Source: Enhydrobacter aerosaccus (GTDB lineage Bacteria > Pseudomonadota > Alphaproteobacteria > Reyranellales > Reyranellaceae). Taken from it: 55,093 bases of DNA. The DNA lies in the NCBI GenBank assembly GCA_903832005.1, contig CAIKZO010000111.1, positions 1 through 55,093 of the forward strand, given 5' to 3'. Shown in pieces: positions 28,779-36,673 of the stretch. The position numbers and the translations under genes were made by a program. The notes under the pieces were generated by a model. That model was not told the origin of the DNA and did no database searches. It saw only the letters and a program-made list of their open reading frames with translations. The stretch's first letter is position 1. Each line of letters opens with the position of its first letter.

Positions 28779-30671
28779 TTAACCCGTTTTCTTTTTCTTC
28801 TTGGGCTTCGTCGCGTTGCCGACCCTCGTGCGCAGGGTCTGCCAGAAGCCGGGGTCGCGCGCATGGGCGTGACTGGCGGCGGACATGCGGGAATAGACGT
28901 CCTTGAGCGCGCGCTTCTCGCTGCGCGCGCGCACCTTCTGGGTCAGGGTCGCGCCTTCGTCGCCCTTGCCGGGCTCGAGGGTGAGTTCGCGGGTGTGGAA
29001 GACTTCGAGGCCGGGGCGATGGCCGATGCTCACGATCGAGGTCTCGGGCAGCTCCTCGATCAGGAGCTTCATGACGTTCTCCTGGCCCGCCTCATCGAGC
29101 GCCGAGGTCGCCTCGTCCATGAAGATCCACTGCGGCTTGTGGACCAGCGAACGGGCAAAGGAGACGCGCTGTTGCTCGCCACCCGACAGGATCTGGTCCC
29201 AGCGGTCGACCTCGTCGAGCCGTTCGCGCAGATGGTCGAGGCCGACCTTGTGCAAAGTGTCCTTCAGGATCTCGTCGGTGATTCCCTCCGACGCCTTGGG
29301 GTAGTGTAGCGCGTCGCGCAAGGTGCCGAGCGGGAAGTAGGGCTTCTGCGGCATGAACACGATGCTGCCCACCGGCAGGTGGATGTCGCCCTTGCCCCAC
29401 GGCCAGATGCCGGCCACGGCGCGCATGATGGTGCTCTTGCCGCTGCCCGACTGGCCGCGGATCAGGACCCTCTCGGGACGGGCGATCTCGACCTGGGCGT
29501 CGGCCACCAGCATCTCGCCGGTTGGACGAGCGAGGCCAAGCTCCTTCAGCACCAGCATGTCGACGTCGGTCGGCGGGTGCAGCGTGATGCGCTCGTGGTC
29601 TACGCCGTCGACGCTCTCCTCGAGGTCGTGCAACGCCATGTGGAGGTGCACGACGCGATCGCACGAGGCGCGCCACTCGGCGAACTTGGAGAAGTTGTCG
29701 ATCAGCCAGGAGAGCGCCCACTGCACGCTGGAGAAGGCCTGCGCGGTCTGCATCAGGCCGCCCAGCTGGATCTGGCCGCTGAGGTAGCGCGGCAGTGCCA
29801 CGACCAGCGGCACGATCGGGGCGAGGTAGGCCAGCGAGCTGGTGAGCAGCGAGAGGTTGCCCTGGCCGCGCGTCTGGCGGTGCCAGGCGGTGCGCAGCTC
29901 GAACAGCGAGCCGCGCAGCCGTTCGCGCTCGTCGTCCTCGCCGCGCAGCAGCGCGATGCTCTCGGCATGCTCGCGCGCGCGGGTGAGGCCCGAGCGATAG
30001 TCGGCCTCGCGGCCCTGGCGCACGTTGCCGGCGTCGATCAGGCCGCGGCCCAGCGCATAGGTGAAGAGCGAGCCGATCAGCGCGTAGCCCACCGCGCACC
30101 AAACCATGTAGCCCGGCACGTTGAGCTGCGTGCCGAACAAAGTCACCGGCAGGTTGCCGGAGAGGGTCCACAGGACCGTGAGGAAGGTGAAGAGCTGCAG
30201 CACGCACTGCAGCAGGCTCTGGGCGAACTCGCAGGCGAACTCGGTCGAGACGCGAATGTCCTCGGCGATGCGGCCGTCGGGATTGTCGACCTCATCGGCC
30301 AGCAGGCCGAGCTGATACTGCCGGCCGGCACTGAGCCAGCGCTCGACGGTGGTGCGCGACAGCCAGGTGCGCCAGTAGATCTGCAGGCTGCGCTTGACGT
30401 GGAGCTGGACGGCGACGCCGATGCCGGCTGTCACGACGATGGCGGCCAGGATCCACAGCAGGTGGAACAGCTTGTCGAGGTTCTTGTCCTGCAGCGCGTT
30501 GAAGAAGTCGCGATTCCACAGGTTGAGCCAGAGCTGGATGCCGACGTTGCCGGCACCCAACACGAGCATGCCGGCCGTCAGCAGCCAGGCGGCGCCGCGG
30601 TATCCCGGTGCGGTCCAATAGCCGCAAGCAACGACGGCAAAGGCCTTAATCGAGCTGTGCGGCGTATCCAA
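28779..30671 (-). CDS. ABC transporter with fused permease and ATPase (SbmA/BacA-like, YddA type)
   Basis: A 630-residue half-transporter. The N-terminal membrane domain (about six segments, residues 20-330) matches the SbmA/BacA-like family (NLWNRDFFNALQDKNLDKLF, VDNPDGRIAEDIRVSTEFAC). The C-terminal ATPase has Walker A RGQSGSGKST, signature LSGGEQQRVSFARSL and Walker B WIFMDEATSALDE. The tail is lysine-rich (KPKKKKKTG). Relatives import peptides, cobalamin or very-long-chain acyl compounds. The predicted start is TTG at 30671, one base after the upstream stop. Confidence 0.88.
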   Translation of the reverse strand: MDTPHSSIKAFAVVACGYWTAPGYRGAAWLLTAGMLVLGAGNVGIQLWLNLWNRDFFNALQDKNLDKLFHLLWILAAIVVTAGIGVAVQLHVKRSLQIYWRTWLSRTTVERWLSAGRQYQLGLLADEVDNPDGRIAEDIRVSTEFACEFAQSLLQCVLQLFTFLTVLWTLSGNLPVTLFGTQLNVPGYMVWCAVGYALIGSLFTYALGRGLIDAGNVRQGREADYRSGLTRAREHAESIALLRGEDDERERLRGSLFELRTAWHRQTRGQGNLSLLTSSLAYLAPIVPLVVALPRYLSGQIQLGGLMQTAQAFSSVQWALSWLIDNFSKFAEWRASCDRVVHLHMALHDLEESVDGVDHERITLHPPTDVDMLVLKELGLARPTGEMLVADAQVEIARPERVLIRGQSGSGKSTIMRAVAGIWPWGKGDIHLPVGSIVFMPQKPYFPLGTLRDALHYPKASEGITDEILKDTLHKVGLDHLRERLDEVDRWDQILSGGEQQRVSFARSLVHKPQWIFMDEATSALDEAGQENVMKLLIEELPETSIVSIGHRPGLEVFHTRELTLEPGKGDEGATLTQKVRARSEKRALKDVYSRMSAASHAHARDPGFWQTLRTRVGNATKPKKKKKTG

Positions 30672-30672
30672 A

Positions 30673-31464
30673 TCAGTCGCGGAAGCTCGGATCGTTGCGA
30701 TCGAGCTTTCTCAGCAGGGCCGGCCAGTCGAGCACGCCGAACGGGCGGCGGGTCTTGGGCTGGTAGTTCTGGTAGGTCGCCTCGACCACCTCGGCCGGGA
30801 CGTCGATCAGCTTGGTATTGCACGACATCGCCGCGACCTGCGTCTTGCAGGACAGCTCGAGCCGGTGCATCGCGTTGAACGCCTCGGCAATGGTGGCGCC
30901 GGTGGTGAGCAGACCGTGATTGCGCAGGATCAGCGCGTTGTTGTCGCCGAGGTCCTTGACCAGCGCCTCGCGCGCCGAGAGGTCGAGCACGACGCCGTCG
31001 AAGTCGCGATAGCTGATCTTGGCGAAGCGCATCGAGGTCTGGGTGTTGGGCAGCAGACCGCACTCCATCGTCGACACCGCCATGCCGGGCCAGGTGTGGG
31101 TGTGGATCACGCAGGCAACCTCGGGCTTGGCCATGTGGATCGCGCTATGGATCACGAAGCCCGCGCGGTTGACGCCGTAGTCGAGGCCGGGACCGAAGTC
31201 GGGCTTGGACAGGATCTTGCCCTCGTGGTCGATCTTGATCAGGCTCGAGGCGGTGATCTCTTCGTAGAGCAGACCGTAGGCGTTGATCAGGAAGGAGTCG
31301 TGCTCGCCCGGGACGCGCACCGAGACGTGGTTCGCGATCAGGTCGGACATGCCGTAGAGGTCCATCAGCCGGTAGCAGGCGGCGAGGTCGACACGGGCCT
31401 GCCACTCCTCCGGCGAGACTTTCGAGCGCAGACTGGTGGCGGTCTTGAGGGCGTGCACGGACAT
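30673..31464 (-). CDS. Class II aldolase/adducin-family protein
   Basis: A 263-residue protein of the fuculose-aldolase/adducin family. The zinc-site motif ACVIHTHTWPGMAVS carries the His-x-His pair, and the downstream NHGLLTTGATIAEAF supplies the third histidine. The N-terminus reads RVDLAACYRLMDLYGMSDLI, with HVSVRVPGEHDSFLIN for phosphate or substrate binding. Catalytic aldolases and non-catalytic members share this pattern. It overlaps nothing but directly precedes the SbmA-like gene with one base between, so they are one operon. Confidence 0.88.
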   Translation of the reverse strand: MSVHALKTATSLRSKVSPEEWQARVDLAACYRLMDLYGMSDLIANHVSVRVPGEHDSFLINAYGLLYEEITASSLIKIDHEGKILSKPDFGPGLDYGVNRAGFVIHSAIHMAKPEVACVIHTHTWPGMAVSTMECGLLPNTQTSMRFAKISYRDFDGVVLDLSAREALVKDLGDNNALILRNHGLLTTGATIAEAFNAMHRLELSCKTQVAAMSCNTKLIDVPAEVVEATYQNYQPKTRRPFGVLDWPALLRKLDRNDPSFRD

Positions 31465-31527
31465 GGAAACGCTCCGGGTGGTATCGGGTTCCGTAGCGTA
31501 CTCCCGCGCCTGCGCGCCCGCCAGCCG

Positions 31528-32040
31528 TCAGCCCTTTTTCTTGGGCGTCCCGGCGTTTCGCGGATCGGGCGGAAGCGGATAGGCGGTGGTCGACTTGATG
31601 CGCTCCATGGCAAAGCGCGAGGTCACGTTCTTGAGCGGCATGGTGTCGATCAACCGCTTATAGAACGCGTCGTAGGCCTGCATGCTGGGGACCGCCACGC
31701 GCAGCATATAATCGATGTCGCCGGCCATGCGGTGGAACTCCATCACCTCCGGCATGGCGGTCACGGTCTGCGCGAACTTCGAGAGCCACGCCGAAGAGTG
31801 ATCGCCGGTCTCGATCGAGACGAACACCGAGAGGCCGACGCCGATCGACTCGGGGCTGACCAACGCTACCCTCTTGAGGATGATGCCGGCCTTCTCCAGC
31901 CGCTGGATACGCTTCCAGCACGGGCTTTGCGACAGGCCGACGCGATGAGCGATCTGCGCCAGCGAAAGGCTGGCGTCGTCCTGAAGCAGCGTCACGATCT
32001 TGCGATCGATCGCGTCCATGTCGTGGGGGCCGGTTGCCAT
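31528..32040 (-). CDS. Lrp/AsnC-family transcriptional regulator
   Basis: A 170-residue regulator. The N-terminal helix-turn-helix covers about residues 8-60 (DAIDRKIVTLLQDDASLSLA, RVGLSQSPCWKRIQRLE). The C-terminal RAM ligand-binding domain has VMEFHRMAGDIDYMLRVAVP and ends with a short lysine tail. Such proteins respond to amino acids. The SQSPCWKRIQRLE recognition helix is a common subgroup. It lies between the class II aldolase gene and a small gene on the same strand; its target is not evident. Confidence 0.92.
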   Translation of the reverse strand: MATGPHDMDAIDRKIVTLLQDDASLSLAQIAHRVGLSQSPCWKRIQRLEKAGIILKRVALVSPESIGVGLSVFVSIETGDHSSAWLSKFAQTVTAMPEVMEFHRMAGDIDYMLRVAVPSMQAYDAFYKRLIDTMPLKNVTSRFAMERIKSTTAYPLPPDPRNAGTPKKKG

Positions 32041-32052
32041 GATGGGCTCAGT

Positions 32053-32322
32053 CTAGACCGAGAGCGAGTCGAGCTCCACCGGTACGCCAAGCCGAAGCCC
32101 GAGCACCCGGGCGAGGTCGTCGATGTCGCCGTCCAGGGGACCGGCGTAGTTCACGAGCGAGCGGTCCGCCCCGTCGAACCAGGCCAGCCGCCGTTCCCCG
32201 GCGGCGGAGACCAGCGAGCCGACGACCCGTCCGCGGACGGAGATGGTCCAGAGCGCGGGCTCGTCGGTGCCGGCAATGAACTGGCGGGTGGCGCGGACGA
32301 CTTTGTGGGCGAAGGACAACAT
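32053..32322 (-). CDS. Hypothetical protein (89 aa)
   Basis: Small soluble protein of unrecognised family. The reading MLSFAHKVVRATRQFIAGTD then alternating strands (ALWTISVRGRVVGSLVSAAG, RRLAWFDGADRSLVNYAGPL) and a final helix suggests a compact alpha/beta fold. Codon use matches the neighbours. It ends 12 bp before the Lrp gene and may be cotranscribed with it. Confidence 0.6.
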   Translation of the reverse strand: MLSFAHKVVRATRQFIAGTDEPALWTISVRGRVVGSLVSAAGERRLAWFDGADRSLVNYAGPLDGDIDDLARVLGLRLGVPVELDSLSV

Positions 32323-32414
32323 GCCCTGAAACTAGGGGCGGGATGCCAGTGGCGGCAATGAAACGCGCGGTCGTATTTGGCAGGCAGCGGAGAACAAAAA
32401 TCTCCTGCGAGACG

Positions 32415-33374
32415 TTACGGCAGCAGGCCCTTCTCCTTGTAGAAGCGCATCACCCCGGGTTGCAGCACGTCGGTGCCGGGCAGGCTGGCCAGCGTGTTCT
32501 TCATGGTCGATTCCACGAGCAGCCGCGACAGGCTACCGGCCCTCTCGATCTTGTAGAGATCGCTGGCGATCCGGTATCCCACCTCGTCGTCGAGGCCGTC
32601 GCGCGCCAGGATATAGCTCCAGGTGCCGACCGTCTTCAGCGCGTCGTACTGGCCGCGATAGAGGCCCGCCGGCGTCGTGACCTGTCGCAGGAAAGAATGC
32701 TTGGCCAGGATGGTCTTGATCTCCTCGGCGTTGGGCACGACGAAGCGAACGCCCGGCACGCTGTTGGCCATCTCGATGAAGCCCGGCCAGCGCAGGCCGC
32801 CGCCCCACAGCGCAACGGCGCGTCCATCGAGCACCATCGCCGCTCCGTCGGCACGGTTGGTGAGATAGATCGGCTGGAAGTCCTTATCGAGATCGAGGCC
32901 AAGACCGCTCATCATGTAGCTCGCCTGGATGGCGATGCCCGAGCCCTTCTCGTTCCACACGATGGGGCGGCCCTTGAGATCGCTGATGCTGCGGTAGCGG
33001 CTGTCGGCGCGAACGGCGAACATGCCGGGCGTCGAGTACATCGCTACCACGATCTTGAGCTTGGTCGGCGAACGGCCGACGCCGTCGAACAATTCGTGCG
33101 CCACCTCGCCCGACACCATGGCAATGTCGAGCTCGCCGGCTTCGAGCTTCGGCGCATTCTCCATCGTGCCCTTGGTCGACACGCCCTTGATCTCGAGATT
33201 GGGATCGACCGTGCGCATCGCGTCGACGAACGCCAGCGCGTAGACCATGAAGCTGCCGCCCTCGGCCGCCGTGCCGAATGCCAGCGGCTTCTGCTGCTGC
33301 GCCCGGGCCGCGCGCGCGCCGAGCGTGGCGAACGGCAACGCGGCGAGAAGGGCGCGTCGTTTGAGGGGCAGCAT
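32415..33374 (-). CDS. TAXI-family TRAP transporter solute-binding protein
   Basis: A 319-residue periplasmic binding protein. The signal peptide MLPLKRRALLAALPFATLGA...RAQQ includes adjacent basic residues. The body has the TAXI pattern: FGTAAEGGSFMVYALAFVDA, VSTKGTMENAPKLEAGELDI and RVLDGRAVALWGG-like ligand loops. The ATG at 33374 has AGGAGAA 6-7 bases upstream; a longer reading lacks it. It lies 45 bp after soxA on the same strand and may belong to the sox transcript. No TRAP membrane subunit is adjacent. Confidence 0.85.
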   Translation of the reverse strand: MLPLKRRALLAALPFATLGARAARAQQQKPLAFGTAAEGGSFMVYALAFVDAMRTVDPNLEIKGVSTKGTMENAPKLEAGELDIAMVSGEVAHELFDGVGRSPTKLKIVVAMYSTPGMFAVRADSRYRSISDLKGRPIVWNEKGSGIAIQASYMMSGLGLDLDKDFQPIYLTNRADGAAMVLDGRAVALWGGGLRWPGFIEMANSVPGVRFVVPNAEEIKTILAKHSFLRQVTTPAGLYRGQYDALKTVGTWSYILARDGLDDEVGYRIASDLYKIERAGSLSRLLVESTMKNTLASLPGTDVLQPGVMRFYKEKGLLP

Positions 33375-33419
33375 GAAGGTTCTCCTGGACAACGATCGGT
33401 GGGGGTTCAACGCAGAGAC

Positions 33420-34199
33420 TTACGGACGGATGCCCGGCGATTCGATCTTCAAACCCTTGGCGCGATCCATCAGATAGGCCTCGAGTGCGACATACTCGGC
33501 GGAATTGTAGGCATAGGGCTCGGATCGCATACCGATCATGCAATTTCGCAAGCGCCGCTGCAGAGACCCCACTGTCTGCCATTCGGAGCGATAGACCGGA
33601 TAGGCGGTGGGGTGCCCCTGCGGAATCGTCGCACCCGCCAGCTTCCTGCCCGCATTGTCGTCGTGGCAGTTGGCGCAGGAAAGATTGAGCTGGCCTTCGC
33701 GGCGCTTGAAGAGCACTTCGCCCTCGGCACGCACTTTGACGAGCCGCGGATCGGCGGGCGGCGCGATCGGCAAGCCGCGCGAGGCGCGCGTGACGTAGGC
33801 AGAGAGTGCAAGAATATCCTGGCTCTCGGGCTTCAGCGCGTCGGCCTGCTGCTGGCCGGTGCGGCAGAGATTGATGCGGCCGTCGAGATCAACCAGCGTA
33901 TCGGTGTCTTTGGCAAATGCAGGGTAACGCGCGGCAACGCCCTTCATGCTTTTGTCGACCGCGCTGTGACAGTCGGCACAGGCCTTGTTCGCCTTGCCCG
34001 CCGGAGCGTTCCACAAGATCTCGCCCGCTTGCACGAACAGCATGCCGGGGTTGGCCGTGTCGTCGTCTTCCATCTGCTGCAGAGGCGCGCTCATGTCCTG
34101 GTAGCCGGTGCGCCGTTGGTCACCGCCGCCGCTTTGCGCCGCCGCCCACGACGCGACGAAGATAGAAACCAGCGCCAGGCCGAGATATCGCAATCTCAT
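33420..34199 (-). CDS. soxA: Sulfur oxidation diheme c-type cytochrome SoxA
   Basis: Periplasmic subunit of the SoxAX complex, which links thiosulfate to the carrier SoxYZ. The 259-residue protein has a signal peptide (MRLRYLGLALVSIFVASWAA), haem motifs CADCH at 74-78 and CANCH at 175-179, a conserved cysteine at 112 (INLCRTG) and the active-site cysteine at 220 (RRLRNCMIGMRSEPY). The block GQLNLSCANCHDDNAG and QGHPTAYPVYRSEWQ are SoxA hallmarks. The ATG at 34199 overlaps the SoxZ stop (ATGA). Confidence 0.95.
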   Translation of the reverse strand: MRLRYLGLALVSIFVASWAAAQSGGGDQRRTGYQDMSAPLQQMEDDDTANPGMLFVQAGEILWNAPAGKANKACADCHSAVDKSMKGVAARYPAFAKDTDTLVDLDGRINLCRTGQQQADALKPESQDILALSAYVTRASRGLPIAPPADPRLVKVRAEGEVLFKRREGQLNLSCANCHDDNAGRKLAGATIPQGHPTAYPVYRSEWQTVGSLQRRLRNCMIGMRSEPYAYNSAEYVALEAYLMDRAKGLKIESPGIRP

Positions 34200-34516
34200 G
34201 TCACGGTAATGGCGACCGATTCGGTGACCCGGAAATCCTCGTCGCCGGTCCACAGGAAGTCGATCTTGCCGCTTTCCTTCGCCACGGTGAAGAACGAGAC
34301 GAACGGATTGGCGGCGATCGCGGGCGAGAAGGTCATGGCGAAGATCTCCTCGCCGTTCCAGCGCGCGCTGAAGTGCTCGATGATGTTGCGCGGAATCATG
34401 CGGCCATTGGTGCCGGGGCGGAAGCCTGTCTCCATCGGATGCAGGATCAGCGCCTTGATCTCGATCGTGTCGCCGCGCTTGGCGGTCTTGGGCGCGTTGA
34501 TGAGAGCGTTGGCCAT
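34196..34516 (-). CDS. soxZ: Thiosulfate oxidation carrier complex subunit SoxZ
   Basis: A 106-residue partner of SoxY, forming the SoxYZ carrier on which sulfur is oxidised in the periplasm. SoxZ motifs: KRGDTIEIKALILHPMETGF, GRMIPRNIIEHFSARWNGEE and a C-terminal WTGDEDFRVTESVAITV. SoxZ has no signal peptide and is exported with SoxY. It begins 1 bp after soxY and overlaps soxA by 4 bp. Confidence 0.95.
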   Translation of the reverse strand: MANALINAPKTAKRGDTIEIKALILHPMETGFRPGTNGRMIPRNIIEHFSARWNGEEIFAMTFSPAIAANPFVSFFTVAKESGKIDFLWTGDEDFRVTESVAITVT

Positions 34517-34517
34517 C

Positions 34518-34964
34518 TCAGTTCACGTCCTCGATGCAGGCCGCGATGGTGACGATCACCTCGGCGCTGGCTGTCCACAATTCGCCGCTGTTCGTCTCCG
34601 CGATCGCCACGATTTTCTGCGTGTCAGCGAGCTTGATGCGCGTGCCGACCTGCGCGCGACCGTTGCGCGGCATCAAGGTCGCCGTGAAGACGTGCGGCTG
34701 CGGGTTCTTCTCGTTGAAGAGGTGGATGGTCTTCACATAGTCCGCGTCGGTCATCGGACTCTCGACCGAAATCGTGAGCGGCACGGTGTTGCCGTTCTCG
34801 ATCAGCGGCGGCGCATCGAGCTTGATCTTGCCTTGGCGCACCTCGCGGCCGCCGGTCACTTGCTTGATCAGCTCGGCCAGCGCCTCGGGCGTCGCGCGCG
34901 CCGCGTCGAACGGCAGGAGAACCACCCCCGCCGCGCCCACCAGGAAACTGCGTCTCGACGCCAC
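34518..34964 (-). CDS. soxY: Thiosulfate oxidation carrier SoxY with atypical C-terminus
   Basis: A 148-residue Tat-exported protein (MASRRSFLVGAAGVVLLPFD carries twin arginines). The body matches SoxY: DAPPLIENGNTVPLTISVES, VFTATLMPRNGRAQVGTRIK and KIVAIAETNSGELWTASAEV. SoxY normally ends in a flexible GGCGG arm whose cysteine carries the sulfur. Here the end is VTIAACIEDVN: a cysteine (143) is present, but the glycines are alanines and five residues follow it. It may still function as a carrier, or have changed role; see findings. Confidence 0.9.
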   Translation of the reverse strand: MASRRSFLVGAAGVVLLPFDAARATPEALAELIKQVTGGREVRQGKIKLDAPPLIENGNTVPLTISVESPMTDADYVKTIHLFNEKNPQPHVFTATLMPRNGRAQVGTRIKLADTQKIVAIAETNSGELWTASAEVIVTIAACIEDVN

Positions 34965-34967
34965 TCG

Positions 34968-35411
34968 CTACTCCTTCAACGTTACGAGATAGGCCACCAC
35001 ATCCTCGATCTGCCCAGCCGTCAGAATGGTCTTGCCGTCGTAGGCGCGGGCCACATGCTGCAAGCCATCCAGCCGATAATAAGGCGGCATGATGGTGTCG
35101 GGAACGAGGCGCGCGGGATTGATCAGCCGCAGCCGCAACTGTCCCGCCGTGTTACGCGCGCCCGCACCGGCGAGGCTCGGAGCCAGATTGCCCTGCAAGG
35201 GCACCTCGGGAAACGGCCCGCTGTGGCAGAGCACGCAAAGGCCCACCGTGCGGTCGGCCACGATCGCGCGGCCCTTCACTGGATCGCCTGGCTGGCCGGT
35301 GAGCGAGGCGGGAATCGCGTCGCCTGCGACCACATAGGGCCGCAGTTCCTGCGCCGCGACGCCGGCGGCCGTCAGGGTGAAGGCGAGCGCCAGTGACGCA
35401 ACGACCCTCAC
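34968..35411 (-). CDS. soxX: Sulfur oxidation c-type cytochrome SoxX
   Basis: A 147-residue monohaem partner of SoxA. The signal peptide MRVVASLALAFTLTAAGVAA is followed by the haem motif CVLCH at 59-63, the GNLAPSLAGAGARNTAGQLR region and a likely methionine ligand in DTIMPPYYR. It ends with the SoxX-type ILTAGQIEDVVAYLVTLK. The start is GTG at 35411, overlapping the FccB/SoxF stop (GTGA), so the two are coupled. Confidence 0.93.
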   Translation of the reverse strand: MRVVASLALAFTLTAAGVAAQELRPYVVAGDAIPASLTGQPGDPVKGRAIVADRTVGLCVLCHSGPFPEVPLQGNLAPSLAGAGARNTAGQLRLRLINPARLVPDTIMPPYYRLDGLQHVARAYDGKTILTAGQIEDVVAYLVTLKE

Positions 35412-36673
35412 CCGAACACCTCTTTGGTGAGCGTGCCGAACCAGCGGCCGGCTTCATCGGCTTCGTGCGCCTGTACGGAAGGTTCGGCGTCGAGGGCCGT
35501 CGTGTCAGTCGAGCCCGGTATCTCGAGCAGCTGGCCTTTGTCCGCACGAAAGACGCTGGTGGTACGAATGACCTGCCCCGGTGCCACGAAGCTGTAGCAG
35601 GTGTTTGTGAGTTGCGACTCTTCCGGCATCTTGCCCGCAAGCTTCGCGACAATGGCCGCGGCGCAGACCTTGCCTTCCTCGGCGGCGACAAAGGCCGACT
35701 TGGACACGCCGCTGATCAGCGTTGCGTCGCCCAGTACGTGAATGTCCTTCTGCAGGGTCGATTCGAACGCAACAGGCTCGACGGTGCACCAGCCGGTGCG
35801 GTCGGCGACGCCGGCACTGGCGGCGATGGCGGCAGCTTTCTGCGGTGGAATCACGTTGGCCACGGCCACCTTGTAGCTCTCGAAGTCAGTCACAAGTGTC
35901 ATCGTCGACGGATCGACCGAGGTGACGTTGCCACCCTGGCTGAGCGGCACCCTCTCGACCAGGCCTGGATAGAGCTTCGTCCACGCCTGCTCGAACAGGC
36001 GCTGCATCGAGAACTGGTCCTTGGCGTCGAGCAGCAGCAGTTTCGACTTGGGCTTCTTTGTCTTGAGATAGTGCGCGATCAGGCAGGCGCGTTCGTAGGC
36101 GCCGGGCGGGCAGCGTGTCGGATTGGCGGACACGGCCATGCCGACCACGCCGCCGTCGTCCATCGCCTCGAGCTGGCGGCGCAGCAACGCGATCTGCGCC
36201 CCGCCCTTCCAGGCGTGGGGCATTTTCTCGGAAGCCGCCTCGGTGTAACCGGGCAGCGCGGTCCAGTTGAGGTCGACACCGGGTGCGAGCACGAGCTTGT
36301 CGTAGGAGAGCTTCGTGCCGTCGCCCAGGGTGACGGTCTTCGCCGCTGGATCAACAGCGGTCGCCGCTGTCTGCGCCAACGCAACGCTGTCCTTGGCGAC
36401 AGCGTCGTACCCGAACTGCTGTTGGCCGAGATCGCGAAAGCCGCCCAGCACATCATTGCTGAACGGATAGGCGGTAAACGTCTTCTCGGGTTCGACCAAC
36501 GTGACGGAAAGCTTCGGGTCGAGCTTCTTCAGGGTGCGGGCGCAGAGCGTGCCCGCGAAGCCGCCGCCTACGACGACGATCCGGGCGCTGGTCTGGGCGC
36601 GCGCAAGAGCGGGCGCCGCCGTCGACGCTGTTGCCAATGCGAGGAAGCGCCGACGTCCGGATCGAAGCGGCAG
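35408..36673 (-). CDS. soxF: Flavocytochrome c sulfide dehydrogenase flavoprotein (FccB/SoxF), probable CTG start
   Basis: A periplasmic FAD protein that oxidises sulfide or reactivates Sox proteins. FAD fold RIVVVGGGFAGTLCA. Redox-active cysteines: C188 in NPTRCPPGAYERA and C296 in TGWCTVEP. The C-terminal FCSD domain ends AGRWFGTLTKEVFG. No ATG, GTG or early TTG gives an export signal: a TTG at 36637 would cut it away. The frame opens directly after the upstream TAG with CTG (36671-36673), giving LPLRSGRRRFLALATAST, a proper Tat signal. AAGAAGGG lies 7 bases before the CTG. I take CTG as the start; 421 residues. Confidence 0.85.
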   Translation of the reverse strand: MPLRSGRRRFLALATASTAAPALARAQTSARIVVVGGGFAGTLCARTLKKLDPKLSVTLVEPEKTFTAYPFSNDVLGGFRDLGQQQFGYDAVAKDSVALAQTAATAVDPAAKTVTLGDGTKLSYDKLVLAPGVDLNWTALPGYTEAASEKMPHAWKGGAQIALLRRQLEAMDDGGVVGMAVSANPTRCPPGAYERACLIAHYLKTKKPKSKLLLLDAKDQFSMQRLFEQAWTKLYPGLVERVPLSQGGNVTSVDPSTMTLVTDFESYKVAVANVIPPQKAAAIAASAGVADRTGWCTVEPVAFESTLQKDIHVLGDATLISGVSKSAFVAAEEGKVCAAAIVAKLAGKMPEESQLTNTCYSFVAPGQVIRTTSVFRADKGQLLEIPGSTDTTALDAEPSVQAHEADEAGRWFGTLTKEVFG

